Assembly (NCBI GenBank): GCA_027574665.1
Contig: CM050655.1
Span: forward strand, 3,534,001 to 3,598,000
From: Rhynochetos jubatus
Taxonomy: Eukaryota; Chordata; Aves; Eurypygiformes; Rhynochetidae
Direction of reading: 5' to 3'
Length of the DNA: 64,000 bases
Position numbers and translations under genes: made by a program. Below, in pieces: positions 22,058 through 34,388 of this stretch. Positions within the stretch are counted from its first letter, which is position 1; each line of letters begins with the position of its first letter. A model generated the notes under the pieces. It worked only from the letters and a program-made list of their open reading frames with translations. It did no database searches and was not told where the DNA came from.

Positions 22058-25000
22058 AAAACGTTATTTGAAAGGTATTTTTACAATTTCTGTATATACG
22101 ACACAGCTCTAGGAAGCATTTAAAACACAAGGTATAGAGGAAGTTTAAATAGGGAGGGTTTGATGTAGCAAAGCACTTGGCAACTCCGCCAAGTCCCCGT
22201 ACAGACCCTGCCAGTGAAACTTGCTCAGTTCTTCCTCAGACTGCAATGACAAATGAAAACACATTGCTATTTATCTCTGCTCATGTACTAATAGTACCGA
22301 AGGACAATCTACCAGTCATCTCCGGAAGGCTGTAGGTGTGCTGCTGGGGAAAGATACATTCCCGTGGAATGCTTTTTGTCATGGTAAATGCCATTACCAG
22401 GAGCACTTAGGCTGTATTTGAAACAAAATAGTAGTAACCACACCCAACAGATATGTTTTAAGAGCTTTTTACTTTTAACTAGCACTCTCCTGTCCACAAA
22501 ACCAAAACAACTTGCTGATTTTTGTACAACTTTATGTATTTTCTCATTATTTATTTCACAGGTGCCTTTAACCATAAGAGCTGACGTCTATATTTGCTTT
22601 AAATATGATTCCAGACTTGTTACTTTCATGTTACTTGTTGGATTAGCATTATAATGGGTTCTAGGTAATTGTCAGAGGATAAATTGTAAAGGCACTACAT
22701 GACTATCCAAAGGAAGCACTGGCAGTGGAGGACCTTTCAAAGACCTGTGCTTTGCGAGATGGCACCAGCGAATCTGCTCCACGTTGATAACACACAGAAA
22801 TCCCAAGGGAAAACAAAGAGCCTGATGTAGTAGGGAAAATCAGTGCTCCAGGCTTGGCTGGTGACAGCCACTTCTGTTCCAGGTTAACTTTAATTCTCTT
22901 CTGCTCATTTGAAGTTGGAGCAGTTTCTCTCCCTTTCAGAAAGAACACCAGTCGAACAGCCTTGACAGGGCTAGAGAAAAACACCATCATAAATTTTGAA
23001 GGTATTTTCCCCTCTGGCTCACCCAAATATATACATACTTTAAAACCCCCATAGATTTTGACATGTAATCAACTGTCAGTAATTATGATGGTTATTAATT
23101 TCTTTCTTACATCAGATCAAATTTAATCCCCAGATTTACCACTGCTGATAACAGCAAATGTGTTCAGATCTCAATTCAATCAAAGAAGGCACGCACTTAA
23201 TTCCAAACACACTAGAACTGAAGTGAAGCACATGCATACATCATAAGACTAGCTGTTGTCCATGTTCTGAAGCAGTTCTTTAAGTAGTGCCAATGCATAT
23301 TTGTTCCATTCCAGTGTGACCATACACAAGATCCTCTGATTTTTAAGTAACAACACAAGACCAAGCATTCATCTTTTATCCAGCAAAACCCTAAAGCCTT
23401 CCATCTCCAGGGGCAGACCCACAAGAAGATACTTTGGCGGTAACCCAGGCACACGTTCTAAGATGTACACTGGTGAGGATGGGTCCCTGAACTGGCAAAG
23501 GTTTTGACATGGACTAAATGTTATCCTTCGGGCAAGATCCCCCAAATACCACCCGATCATTGTTAACTCTAGTGTCACGTTTCATTAGACTACAAACTAA
23601 AACAATTAGTATTTCTTAAAAAGCAGAGAAAATGCAGAGTGACACTGAACAGAAATGAAAGAATTTTGCTGGGGAATCTCCCCTCTATCCACCGTCTCCT
23701 TAGAGCATGGGGTCTTTCTTCCAGGCCTGCTCCCATTTCAGCAACCTTTAGAGGCCATCAGAATAAATATTCTATCTTCTCTGAGGTCTGGTTGCACGTC
23801 TGCCTTCTGCTTTTCTCCAACATCACCCTTTCTCCAACAGTACTACAGTTGTCTTTCTTTCTGACTTGGTTGCCCTTTACATGCATGATCCTGCTCAGAG
23901 TCTGGCCAACCTGTCAAGCAAGGTTGCTCAAGTGCTGCCGAGGAAGGAGCAGTCCCATCCCATCCCTTCTTCTCCATCTGCAGTAGCCAGGACGGTACAC
24001 TCCCATCACGCAGCTGAGAAATTTTTCTGTTATCAAAACCTTTTCAAGGAACACAACCTTCACACAACCTTCATTAGCAGATACTAAAGTCTGCATACAG
24101 CAGATAACTTCACTCTTCTTACCACTGAGGACCTGGAGGTCTTCAGAGAAATTACATGGCAACAGGGGAGCCATCAGCTGGTGCTACAGGGCCGAGCAGT
24201 GCTGAGTGATGCTGATGTTGTTCAGCTGAGCTTGCAGATAGCTTTATCTTCACCTTATTTCAAACACTATTTGTAAGCTACAATAGCTCCAAACACATCA
24301 AAGATGCACAGGGGAAAAAATGTACAGTCAGGATGCTGAGTGATATGCCTGTGTATCAAGTACATAAAAGTGACTTGGTAGCTCATTAGCAACATCCCAT
24401 GCAAAGTGTCCATGTGCACCTCCCACGTGAGAAAGTCCTCACTAGGGAGCATCAGTCTCACTGGTGATCAGTCAGATGCTGCTCATCTCTTTTGGCCAGC
24501 CGGTATGGTTGACACTGAGCTGTTCTGTTACTTCTATTTCTGCTTATATTAAAGACACTGAGAGAAACAGGCCTAGGGATGGTGAGAAGCAATGCCACTT
24601 TCTTGAAGGACAACAGCTTTCAGCACCAAGGCATATCCACTGTCCAGTGTTCAAGAGTACACTGTTGGTGTTCTCTGCTCACCACATGGAAGACAGAGCA
24701 AGCAGGCAGCGAAGGACCACTGATGCAGCAAGCAGAAACTCAGCCACTCTGACTGCTCTGGGAAAATGATGAAACAAACTGGTTTAGTTTAAAAAAGGTG
24801 TAGTTGCGATGTAGAAGACTTGGTCATCGTCTTGATCTGAGAGAGGTGAGAAGGGTGGCAAGAAAGAAGGAGACAAGGGAGATGGCAGGGAGTGCCCAGC
24901 TAGTCCCAAGGTGTCTGGCTGTGGTTCAGGCGACAGCAGCTCTGCTCGCCTCTGGGGCGATGACATTAGCTTCACTTGAAGGAAAATAAATCCCTGATAA

Positions 25001-26502
25001 CATTAATATAAGAACAATGAACTCCTACAAGAGATTATAAGGGAGGTTCTGGAGTTCCTTTCCAGAGAAGGAACAGATTAGGCCAAGTTACAAAGGTGTC
25101 TCTTTGATCTTGCCTCACTGCAGACAGGAGCGGATCTTTTCTTGAGGTGCCTCTTGCTACAACTCGACTCTTTTATTTACATGCATTATGCATAACCAAG
25201 TTAGTCAAATAACAGGTTCTAAAGCAAGAATTTTATTGTCACTTGAATGGATTTTCATCTATCCTAAATTCAATGAAAACAGTAGGCAATGTTATTTAAT
25301 AATGGAGTTTAAGGAAAAACGCTTCTGCCTGCTTAACTGATTCTTTTTTCCTAGACTGTGTTACCAAGGATATAGTGTATGCAATAATTAAATAATTAAC
25401 TGTTCTAAGACAATTTTCTGCTTAAATGACTATGCATTATATATAGCCGTGTTCTGTGTTTTGCTTAGAGGTAAAAAAACAAATAAACAAACAAATTTAG
25501 AGGAAAAAACATCTTTAAAAGGACAAGATGACAAAATTAGTACCATCTGTATGGATCCTGTAGCCTCAGAAAGGGTTTTATTGAAAATTAATGTAATGAA
25601 ATGTTTTTCTAAGATTTTATTTTTTAAAGACTGATTCAACTGGGCAACATCCCCAGCTTTTATAAACCAGTGTTTCTCCACAGACATCAATGGAAACATA
25701 CTTGCTCTATTACTAAAATGAAAGAGGTGATAACACCAAGAACCTTCAGGAGTTTTGATTTGAAGTGAATGCCAACTTTCCTATTAACTTCACAGAATGC
25801 CTTCAGAAGTTAATTCAGATTTAAAGGGATTATAATACACATTTCAGGGTTCATTAAGAAAATTGCACAAACAGTATTAGTGATACAGACAGCTTATATT
25901 CAGTTTAATATTTAGTTAATTTAGTTTAAATAAAATTGTGGTGTGTGGTCAACTCTGGGAAGGTCTCACATTTTCTAAACTGAGACTTCCAGATGAATTT
26001 TTATAAATACAAAATGCCGCTTTGATTTAAATCCACTGGAAAAAAGAATCAGTTTGGTTTTAATCACCTTTGAATAGAATTTACTTCCTCCACATGCCTC
26101 AGATAGAAAGAGTCATGGAAAATTTTATTTCCCGGTGTGGTACATGTCAAATTAGTTGTAGACTAGATAGCCCTTCCTTTTATCCATTTCACTTTGAACA
26201 ATCATCCCAAAGTTATTACAGTTTACAACCGTTTCAGTTTACAACCATTTCTTAACCTCATTGGTTACTTTGATACTATCTTCCATTCTGTATCACCATG
26301 GTTATACTATAATTACAAGTTAACCTGCCACATCATTAATACCAAATGTTCTAGTTTAATCAGCAAACAAGGTCAGCTTGTTGACCTTCTGGGGTAACCA
26401 AAACCCTTCTGAGTATCTAGCAACCCATACCGCAATTCACTTGTATCAAGCAATATTAAGCTTAAATTTTCCCTTCTGCAAATCTAAAACTACTCCACGG
26501 GG
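22058..26502. other. sequence without a recognisable gene
   Basis: No supported gene or transposon. Overlapping frames on both strands around 22.7-24.9 kb reach at most 115 codons (23639-23986, plus), with no domain. An A-rich AAAC/AAAT tract lies at about 25480-25500. Composition is AT-rich throughout. Confidence 0.5.
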
Positions 26503-26673
26503 TCACTGCATGGTTACTATACTCAGTGCAACAAATGTAACACGCAGCAGCTTTATAGTTTGTTTTGGTTTCAGTACAATTTTCCCAATATTAAACAAAA
26601 GATCCATGTTGTTTTCTGGAGTAGATGATACAATTCTGATTGTGACATGAAAATTTTCCGCTGGAGTATAGGT
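26503..26673 (-). other. unrecognised 56-codon minus-strand open frame, possible protein relic
   Basis: A minus-strand stretch is open for 56 codons between two stops (no start needed) and reads like real protein rather than random AT-rich DNA. It has ENFHVTIRIVSS, then NNMDLLFNIGKIVLKP and a hydrophobic end. The alternation of beta-strand-like hydrophobic residues suggests a domain fragment. Behind the stop the same frame goes on for 18 more codons (GVVLDLQKGKFKLN). I do not recognise the family. No good splice acceptor lies just upstream, and a stop precedes it in frame, so a decayed retrocopy or retroelement fragment is more likely than a live exon. Confidence 0.25.
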
Positions 26674-29055
26674 CTATTTTCCCTTTCTGGGTGTGGGGGT
26701 GAAGGGTGGGATAATTTTGCTGCTTCAAGCACCATGAAACATCAAGCAACAGGTCTTGGTTAGGAATAAAATTGGAAATTTTTTAACATGCTCAGCATCA
26801 CTGTTTTACTGCCAAATATAAGGATTACATGCTTCTGTACATTTTTTGTGGTGTAAGGCTATTATTTTTCAGCCTCCACAAGCAAACGAAGGTGATGCCG
26901 TTGAAAACGCACATCTGCTGTTAGTGAGTGCAACAAGCAAGACAAACTGTCTTCGGGTCTATTTTTTTTAAGTAAATGTTTGCAAAACCCAAGTTACTGG
27001 GGAGAAAATATCTGAAGATATGAACTCTTTATTGTTCTTTAGCTCTTGTTCTAAAAGTCCTTTAAAACAAAACAAAACACCTTCCTAAGCATAACAATAA
27101 ATATTTTTTTAAAAAACTCTGGCACATTAACATTTCTTAAAGATGGAAGGCACAGAAATTACTATACCTAATGACAGTTATCTGGGTTATATACTGCTAA
27201 GCCTCAGTTTTATCGGCATAAACATTTGTGTGCTACAAGTCAACCTCTTGAAGAGCTCAGGAAGGAGCCCTAGGCCCTGGAGGGACTGGACAACAAAGAG
27301 AGAAAGAGCCACAGCATCCCTGCAGAACAACTAAACAGAAGGTGTTTAGGGTACTCGAAGGACATAGGGGGATTCTCTAATACAAAGACAATCTCCCCCA
27401 AAATTAGGGATCTGGAAGTGAGCAGGACTCCTGCCTGGCTCGTTAGGCTATCTTACTGCAAGCTCACATCACACAGAATTGCTTCTACAGACTGAACCAC
27501 TTCACCCAGCATAACCCTTTGTTTTTCTCTCCCTTTTGTGGTTAGAAGGCTGTTCTGGGATCCCAATGCTCTAAGGTCCAAAATGGTCACAAAGCTTACT
27601 CTGACATCCAGCCTTAATGTAGTCAACACCAGTTTGAAGCCTTTTTCACCAGCACTAGCTTCCACATTAAACGACTCTTTTCTCACCCTGTAATCGTATC
27701 ACTTCTTAAGCTAATGAGGTCTAACCACGTATTATCACATCTTTGGTCATGTCTGACAGGGCTCCTAGGATTCATTTACATTTTTTACCTTTGTATCTCA
27801 TTAGTGAATCTCAGTCATCATGCAACAGGACTCATTCATTTCAATTCTGCTCCTCCTCCTCCATCACTTCTAAATTCCACCGGAAATTATTTTTATTCTC
27901 TAAATTAATGACCTTGAACTGTAAACTATTGAACTACTCTCCATTTCAATTATTCCAGTCATTCCATTTTACTAATTTGCTTCTCAGAAAAGCTTAGCAG
28001 CACAATCTTACTCCCTGTCACAGTCATTCATGAAACTATGACACAAGGTTGGTTAACCAGAAGTTAAATTTGTGTTTCACGCTGTCTCAGTTTCTGTTTA
28101 TCTCTGAGTTTTTAAGTCTCCACCCCCCCAATAGGGGCTTAGATTGTGATTTAAGTCACAATTAAATATAATTGTAAATTCCTGATGGGTCAGAAATGTT
28201 TTGGGTTGTTTTTTTTTTTTTTAATTCACACTTGGAAATGGCAGAACAATGTGAGGAATTTTAAACCTGAAGGGAGCTTTTGTAAGAATAGTATCAGCAA
28301 TCAAAAATATATGTTCAAAGTTAAAGCGCCACCTCTGCCTTTATTATCGCATTATCATGTTGATGCAACACTTGGTTGGTTTGTGTCACCAAGCTGTGTT
28401 TCAAGTCTTGGGAGCAGCAATGTTCCGCTCAGACTGTTATACAGGACCATTTTACACCTGAAGCATACAGAGGTTTTATGACTTTTCCTTAGCATTCTGT
28501 ACTTGAACAAAAATTAAAAGGTCATCTTTCCAACTTTTCTGGGAAAAGACTGATCACATTAGGACTTGGGGCATCCTGGAAGAAAATAGGAGCAACTTAA
28601 TGTTGACAAGTTCATTTATCTTTTGATAAATTCTATCAATGAAAATGTTAACAGCAAAGGTGATTGTTCATTGAAAGAAAGTCTTCATATTTTGTTTTTC
28701 AGCCAGGATGAATTTGGTTCCTAGCCAGTGACAGTAAAGAATTTAAATGCCAACTGTGATGTCCAATTTTAGCTGTGAAAAATACAGAGTTAGATCACTT
28801 TGGAATTTGAAAACAGCATTTCTTCCTTGGCCGTTGTGTTTGGAAAGAAAATTATGTACTCTTGCCAAATTCATTGCAAAACCCAAGTTATACAAGTTTT
28901 GTCACTGGCATCACTGATAGATTCAATCGTAATGCCAAATGATTCTGTGTGATTTCAAGTAACTTCGTTAACTCCTGTTCATTCTTGTGCTGGATTTGCT
29001 CTGTAGTATGGAGTATCATTATTCCAGGGTCATGTAAGAAGAATGACGCTTCTTA
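26674..29055. other. sequence without a recognisable gene
   Basis: AT-rich DNA without supported genes. A T14 run lies at 28209-28222 and a C8 run near 28124. Frames stay below 100 codons and match nothing I know. Confidence 0.55.
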
Positions 29056-29838
29056 AAACTTCAACAAGGCTAAGTGCAAAGTCCTGCTCATGGGTTGGAG
29101 AAATCCCAAGCATAAATACGGGCTGGGCAGAGAATGGCTGGAGAGCAGCCGTGGGAAGAGGGACTTGGGGGTGCTGGTGGATGAGTAGCTGAACATGAGC
29201 CGGCAGTGTGCGCTGGCAGCCCAGAAAGCCAACCATATCCTGGGCTGTATCCAGAGCAGCATGGCCAGCAGGGCGAGGGAAGGGATTCTCCCCCTCTGCT
29301 CTGCTCTTGTGAGACCCCACCTGGAGCTCTGCATTCAGCTCTGGGGCCCTCAACATAAGAAGGATATAGACCAGTTGGAACAAGGCCAGAGGAGGCCATG
29401 AAGATGCTCAGAGGGCTGGAGCACCTCTGCCATGGGGACAGGCTGAGAGAGTTGGGCTTGTTCAGCCTGGAGAAAAGAAGGTTCCAGGGAGACCTTATAA
29501 ACTTTCCAGTACATAATGGGGCCTACAAGAAACTAGAAAGGGACTTTTTACCAGGGCCTGTAGTGACAGAACAATGAGTAATTGCTTTACACTGAAAGTG
29601 GGGAGATTTAGATTAGATCTAAGGAAGAAATTCTTCTCACAGAGGGTGGTGAGGCACTGGGACAGGTTGCCCAGAGAAGCTGTGGATGCCCCATCCCTGG
29701 CTGTCTTCAAGGCCAGGCTGGATGAGGCTTGGAGCAACCTGGTTTAGTGGAAAGTGTACTTGTCCATGGCATGGGGTTGGAACTAGATGTTCTTTAAGGT
29801 CCCTTCCAAACAAAACCATGCTGTGAATTTATGAATGT
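29056..29838 (+). repeat. CR1 LINE 3' half, plus strand
   Basis: A 5'-truncated CR1 copy of about 780 bases. It begins in the ORF2 C-terminal region (TTCAACAAGGCTAAGTGCAAAG) and passes the blocks GGACTTGGGGGTGCTGGTGGATGA, AGAAAGCCAACCATATCCTGGG and GTGAGACCCCACCTGGAGCTC. It continues through the 3' untranslated region (AGGCACTGGGACAGGTTGCCCAGAGAAGC) and ends CTTTAAGGTCCCTTCCAAACAAAACCATG. The tail is diverged (CTGTGAATTTATGAATG). Overlapping frames of about 100 codons on both strands are by-products of this GC-rich element and not genes. Confidence 0.95.
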
Positions 29839-30623
29839 AATATAATAGTGTGTTCTAAACAATTAGTGGTATGTCTTCCCAACAAGATTCGTGATCACAA
29901 TCTCTAGTTGTTGATCACTAATTAAGGAAAAAACTTCACAAACAATAAATTAAAATAATATGAATTCACACTATACGTTCCCAGGTTACAGTAAATGCTT
30001 TTCCCCTGTAGACTACCTGTAGATCTTTAAATAAAATCTTTAGTAATTCTTAAAAATCTTTAAAATGCTCCTATAAATAATGTAGCTTTTTTTTTTTTTT
30101 TTTAGATGTACTTCTCTATCCTTTCTGATGCATACATGAATTTGCAAAATGAATGCCTGTCACAAACAGCACAAATGCTAAGCAGGCTTGGAACTACTCA
30201 AAATGAGCCTCTATTGCTGAAGAAAAAGAAATATCCATTAGATTGGCAAGTTAGACTTTCTGAAGAAACTGGAGTATCGAACTGTCTGACTAGCAGAAAG
30301 GAAGATGGATGACACTTCTTGAATTGGATGTTTGGAACTGACTTCTGCTCAAAAGAGAATATAATCAATTTGTGAAGGAGTTGAGTCTAACATTGGGAAT
30401 GCTTTATCATAAATAGTAGATTGCATTTAAACTTTACCTGAGTGTTTTAAAGGTATTATTACAGCTTAACCTTCAAAATGAATAACAGTTTATTTGTGCA
30501 GTTACTCACTGAAATGGGTTGAGATACGCAGTTTAAGAAATATCCTACCCTGTCCTTTACGTCCTACTTTTTGTATTTATTAGTATTTGAGTTTATTACT
30601 CATTTTTATTTGTTCCTCTTTAG
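29839..30623. other. sequence without a recognisable gene, with a T17 tract
   Basis: AT-rich sequence. A T17 run at 30087-30103 followed by AG and an open frame (30106-30312, 68 codons) imitates a splice acceptor with an exon. No donor follows in a sensible place, and the polypyrimidine tract is a pure homopolymer, so I do not call an exon here. Confidence 0.5.
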
Positions 30624-30705
30624 GTTCAGTGACAACAGATTTATTGCCTTGCACTGGCCTCTGAAGGGCGTGCAAGCACACATGAGCTCAGACCATCCTC
30701 TTCAG
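30624..30705 (+). other. candidate exon, 82 bases
   Basis: The segment is framed by TTTATTTGTTCCTCTTTAG on the left, a good acceptor with pyrimidine tract, and by CTTCAG|GTAAGAAG on the right, a strong donor. Only one of the three frames is open across it (27 complete codons with WPLKGVQAHMSS inside). The length, 82, is not a multiple of three. The peptide matches no family I know, so a noncoding-RNA exon or a chance pairing of sites is as likely as a coding exon. No partner exon was identified with confidence. A weaker acceptor-like TTTTGTTTTTCAG lies near 31057-31069. Confidence 0.25.
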
Positions 30706-32649
30706 GTAAGAAGATACAAATGGTCTCTCAAGCAAGTGCTTGGTTTGGCTTCTGACCTGACTGTTCATATATAACCTTCTAGAAGGAAGTGCGGTACTCC
30801 AGTGAGTGCCTTTAAAGGTCACACCCTGCGAGAAGGGGCTCTATACTATAATGGGATAATTAATTCTATCTCTCCAGGTGATGACTCCTGAAGGCTCAGA
30901 ACCACTTCCACTCTTTGCAAATTAAATTAATTAAGATCTGGCACTAAGCCTTTTCAGCAAGGAAACATGTATCCAGGATACCAGATACCAAAGGAGAAGT
31001 TTCAGCAATAAAGGTACAAGTAGCCCATCACACACTGTAGCTATGTGTAACTTGTGTTTTGTTTTTCAGCAAAGGGGTAACACTGGTCAGAACGTGATAT
31101 GCATGAATCACAGATACTGCTGTTACTCCTACAATGTTTTCCAGGAGAAATTATACTCTTCCACAAGCATCCAATCTGAACATGTATGCAATTTCTATCT
31201 AGTATTCATACACAGATATGCTTTTAATATTGTGGTGGGGTTTTCTTATTTTAAATAGACTAAAAGTTACCTAATAATTTAATTGACAAAAAAAATCCAT
31301 CTAAATTCTGGTGCTGTTTTAATGACTCTACGAACATGCAGCTATCATACAGGTCCTGGATTTAATTCATATACCATCTACATCTGAATTTGCTAACAAA
31401 ACTAATTATTGGAAATAAATTTGGATAGATGTTCTTACATAAACACAGATTCCCACTTCCTTTGGGAACCTGGCATGTATGCACCTACCTGCTTAAAAAT
31501 CTTGGGCCTTAGTTCTTTGTTTCAGAAACAGATGCCTAGATTAGAAGCATCAACTTTTTACAAAGCAACAAATGATAAGTTACTAAAAATTACTATTTTT
31601 TTCACATTTTCTATTAGATTTAAATGTCTTTATGCTCAGTATAAGGCATAACTAAATTATTTTAAATACATTTATGTTCAATACTTATGAAACTAGCATC
31701 GGTGTTGTAAAATCATATAAATGACAGGAATATAAGCCATGCAGGAGATAAATGAAGAGAGAAGTTAAGCCAGACAATTTTTTAAGGACTGCTTTTGTTC
31801 ACTAAATATTACTAAAATGCTTCATTATATAATGCGGTGGTGAATTATGAATTTCTGTAATCGTAAAATATGGCAGAAATTCTAGGGCTGCTAAAAGTTA
31901 AAGTACTATTTTTTATTTAAAATATAATCAATTTGCACTGAAATGCCATGCAAAAATAATGTTTTAATTTAGCTATAGACATGATTCAATAGAATTTAAG
32001 TGAATGAGACAAGGTTAAACAAAAATCCAATCTGGGGCTATGCTTCTTATGAACGGCACTATTAGATAAAGAAGAGGCACCGACCTCCAGGCCGAGACCT
32101 CCACCCTGTCAGCCACGAGCCTGTCCATATGTGATCCCTTGGTCTTTACCTATGGCTGCTCTAATTAAGGTCTCCAGTGTTCTGTTGCCGTTTAGTTTCA
32201 CTTAAGCTACATTCTACTTGTTGACTGTATTGTCAGAAGCAAGTGCAACTACCTAGATGAGTAACAAAAAAGTAATAATCAAGAACTATTGGAATTAATA
32301 ATCACAACACCAAATAATAATGTCATATACTTTCATATGTTGCCAGCATTGCTAACCTGGGACTTTTAACTTGAGACTTCTTGCTGCACTAAACAGCCTT
32401 GTCTTAATTTCTGCTTTTAAGAGTCACGTTAATTTTGCACATTACCGAGCCTGGCCGTAAGTCAAGCCAAGTGTCACGTGGGTCACTCATTTTCATGGTG
32501 ATTTTCATGTAACTTGCCAAAAACGTGCTGAGTGAGCATGGACTAAGACAATGTTGAAAGGTTTGGGTATGCTATTTATTTCTTAATGTTATGTGACTCT
32601 AACTTATATCACTCATCATTTTAACGATGAACTCATAGATGATTAGTGT
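30706..32649. other. sequence without a recognisable gene
   Basis: AT-rich DNA, no supported gene or family-assigned repeat. A short GC-richer patch at about 32075-32125 (CCTCCAGGCCGAGACCTCCACC) has no recognised origin. Confidence 0.5.
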
Positions 32650-32883
32650 TGAAGGGTCCCCGACGAAGGCAAGTCAGGAGTAACGACCATACACTGATGC
32701 GGTTAGAAATCGTTCTCACTTTATTGCACAAAAAGCTTGATATTTATACTTTTCTAAGCTGTCCATGCGTCTACAGCACACATGCGATTGGATAATCATA
32801 ACTGTCCACGCGCTCCAAGCAGATACTGATTGGCGGTCATGCGAAAAGCTTCTGGCAAGTCTCTGCCTTGCTTGCAGTTTTCA
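32650..32883 (-). mobile_element. 3' LTR of an alpharetrovirus-like provirus, minus strand
   Basis: A short LTR of about 234 bases with inverted ends TGAA (32883, minus) and TTCA (32650). On the minus strand it has two CCAAT boxes (32829-32833 and 32787-32791), a TATAAATA box (32741-32748) and an AATAAA signal (32720-32725), in the right order for U3-R-U5. It lies about 80 bases behind the end of the env frame. The 5' edge is the least certain: a purine-rich AAAAGAGGGAAG about 50 bases further upstream could be the polypurine tract instead of the GCAGGAGGT next to the assumed start, which would give about 280 bases. Short LTRs of this size fit alpharetrovirus relatives. Confidence 0.75.
32741..32748 (-). 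promoter_or_regulatory. TATA box in the alpharetrovirus-like LTR
   Basis: TATAAATA on the minus strand, 39-88 bases downstream of the two CCAAT boxes and about 16 bases before the AATAAA signal. Such tight spacing of TATA and poly(A) signal is usual for short LTRs. Confidence 0.7.
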
Positions 32884-32966
32884 ACCTCCTGCTCGACAGC
32901 CTTGATGCTGATCACAGCTGGTTTTACTTCCCTCTTTTGGCCTGTCAAGGGCAGTTCAAGGACGCA

Positions 32967-33961
32967 CTAAACTGGCTCAGTCACGTACGTCTCGGCCTGG
33001 AAACCTGGGTTGTTCATAGTCATGGACAGATACAAATCATGCCCTCCTGCAGTCAGAAACTCCTCCACATATCCCCCTTTTTCTTTTTGGACAAGCCAGG
33101 CATGGTTGATGGTTCTCTCAAGCAACCGCTGCAAGCAACTCACTATACAAGGGATAAGCAAAAGTATAAACAGCAATAATATTCCCACCAGCATGATGGT
33201 CTGCAACAACCCCTTTAGCCATCCACAAATGTTCCAGGAGCCAAAGAGAGCATTTAATCCAAAAAACCCTACGTCCTGTCGCAGGTTGCCAGTCTGCTCT
33301 TGCAACTCCTTGATCTTTTGGTGGATTGACCGAGAATTGCCCTCCAGATCCATACAACATCCCATCAAAATCCTCACAACCATGGCCGTGTGCCAATAGC
33401 AAAAAGTCAATGGCCGCTCAATTCTGCAGCGTGGCATGCTTAACTTGTGCTAAGTCGCTAGCCATTAAAGATAATATTTCTGAGGTGGCGTTGGCGTTTG
33501 TTGCTACCCAACATGCAAGGGTCTCTAAGTCAGCTAAAGCTTTGACTGCAGCTAATCCTGGCAAAAAGATAGATGATGCTACCTGCTCCGCTTTGCTAAA
33601 AAGCTGTAGTCTGTTGTCACAACCGGCAGACAACGGCTGGGCAGCTCGTTTTCTACGGCTGAGGTGTATTTGTGTCTGATTGAGCATGAGCTTGTTCATC
33701 ATTCCCGTAGTGGGCAAAGTAATGGATAGCCAACCAAATGTGCATGGACCACCTATTGGTCTCGTTGGAATACCTGACCATGCCATATCTCCGCATATCA
33801 GAAATATCCCTAAAGGCAATTTTCGTGGGATGGCGGTACCCAGGGCGGGATGCGTCTCATTACGCCCTACACTTTGGCACCAGTTGGAGGCATTGCGCCA
33901 ATACACGTTTACTGGTTGGACACTCGTTGTCGCAGTGATGTTACACCAGATTAGGACATTA
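32967..33961 (-). pseudogene. alpharetrovirus-like env, end of surface subunit and whole transmembrane subunit, broken
   Basis: The minus strand holds the last part of a surface subunit and a complete transmembrane subunit. The first frame (33418-33961) has N-glycosylation sites and cysteines, then a furin-type RRKR (about 33646-33657), then a fusion-peptide-like hydrophobic stretch and an AT-rich helix region. It stops at an in-frame TGA at 33418-33420. The same frame reads on to about 33362, where a short length change shifts to the frame that ends at 32967. That shift falls inside the CX6CC disulphide motif. The last frame has a coiled-coil-like region, a membrane anchor (about 33135-33206) and an intact cytoplasmic tail of about 55 residues. 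So only two lesions are seen in 1 kb, which suggests moderate age. The left part of env and all of gag-pol are absent: a plus-strand CR1 joins at 33962. Confidence 0.88.
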
Positions 33962-34388
33962 GGTCTAGAGCACAAGTCCTGTGAAGAGCAGCTGAGGGAG
34001 CTGGGGGTGTTCAGCTTGGAGGAGAGGAGGCAGAGGGGAGACCTTATGGGTCTCTACAACTCCCTGAAAGGAGGGTGCAGCAAGGTGGGTGTTGGTCTCT
34101 TCTCCCAAGTGACAAGTGATAAGACAAAACAACCTCAGGTTGTGCCAGGGGAGGTTTAGATTGGGCATTAGGAAAAATTTCTTCACGGAAAGGGCTGTCA
34201 GGCATTGGAATGGGCTGATTGTGGAGGTCTTTGAACCCATCCCTGCAGCTATTTAAGAGGCATGTAGACAAGGTGCTTAGGGACATGCTTAGTGGTGGAC
34301 TTGGCAGTGCTGGGTTAACGGTTGGACTTGATGATCTTAAAGTTCTTTTCCAACCCAAATGGCTCTATGATTGTATTCTATGATTGAA
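33962..34388 (+). repeat. CR1 LINE 3' end, plus strand, abutting the env remnant
   Basis: The element starts within the CR1 3' region at GGTCTAGAGCACAAGTCCTGTGAAGAGC and goes through GGAGAGGAGGCAGAGGGGAGACC and GAAAGGGCTGTCAGGCATTGGAATGGG. It ends in CCAACCCAAATGGCTCTATGATTGTATTCTATGATT with the remains of the terminal 8-base repeats. It is very like the last 430 bases of the CR1 at 12440-13559, so both may belong to the same subfamily. Its 5' end is exactly where the env sequence breaks off. Confidence 0.95.

Noticed and set aside
30087-30312. T17-AG followed by a 68-codon frame as an exon
   Set aside because: The pyrimidine tract is a pure homopolymer, and no donor of good quality follows. 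The peptide is unremarkable.
33680-34159. 159-codon plus-strand frame
   Set aside because: It is the antisense of the env remnant joined to CR1 sequence.
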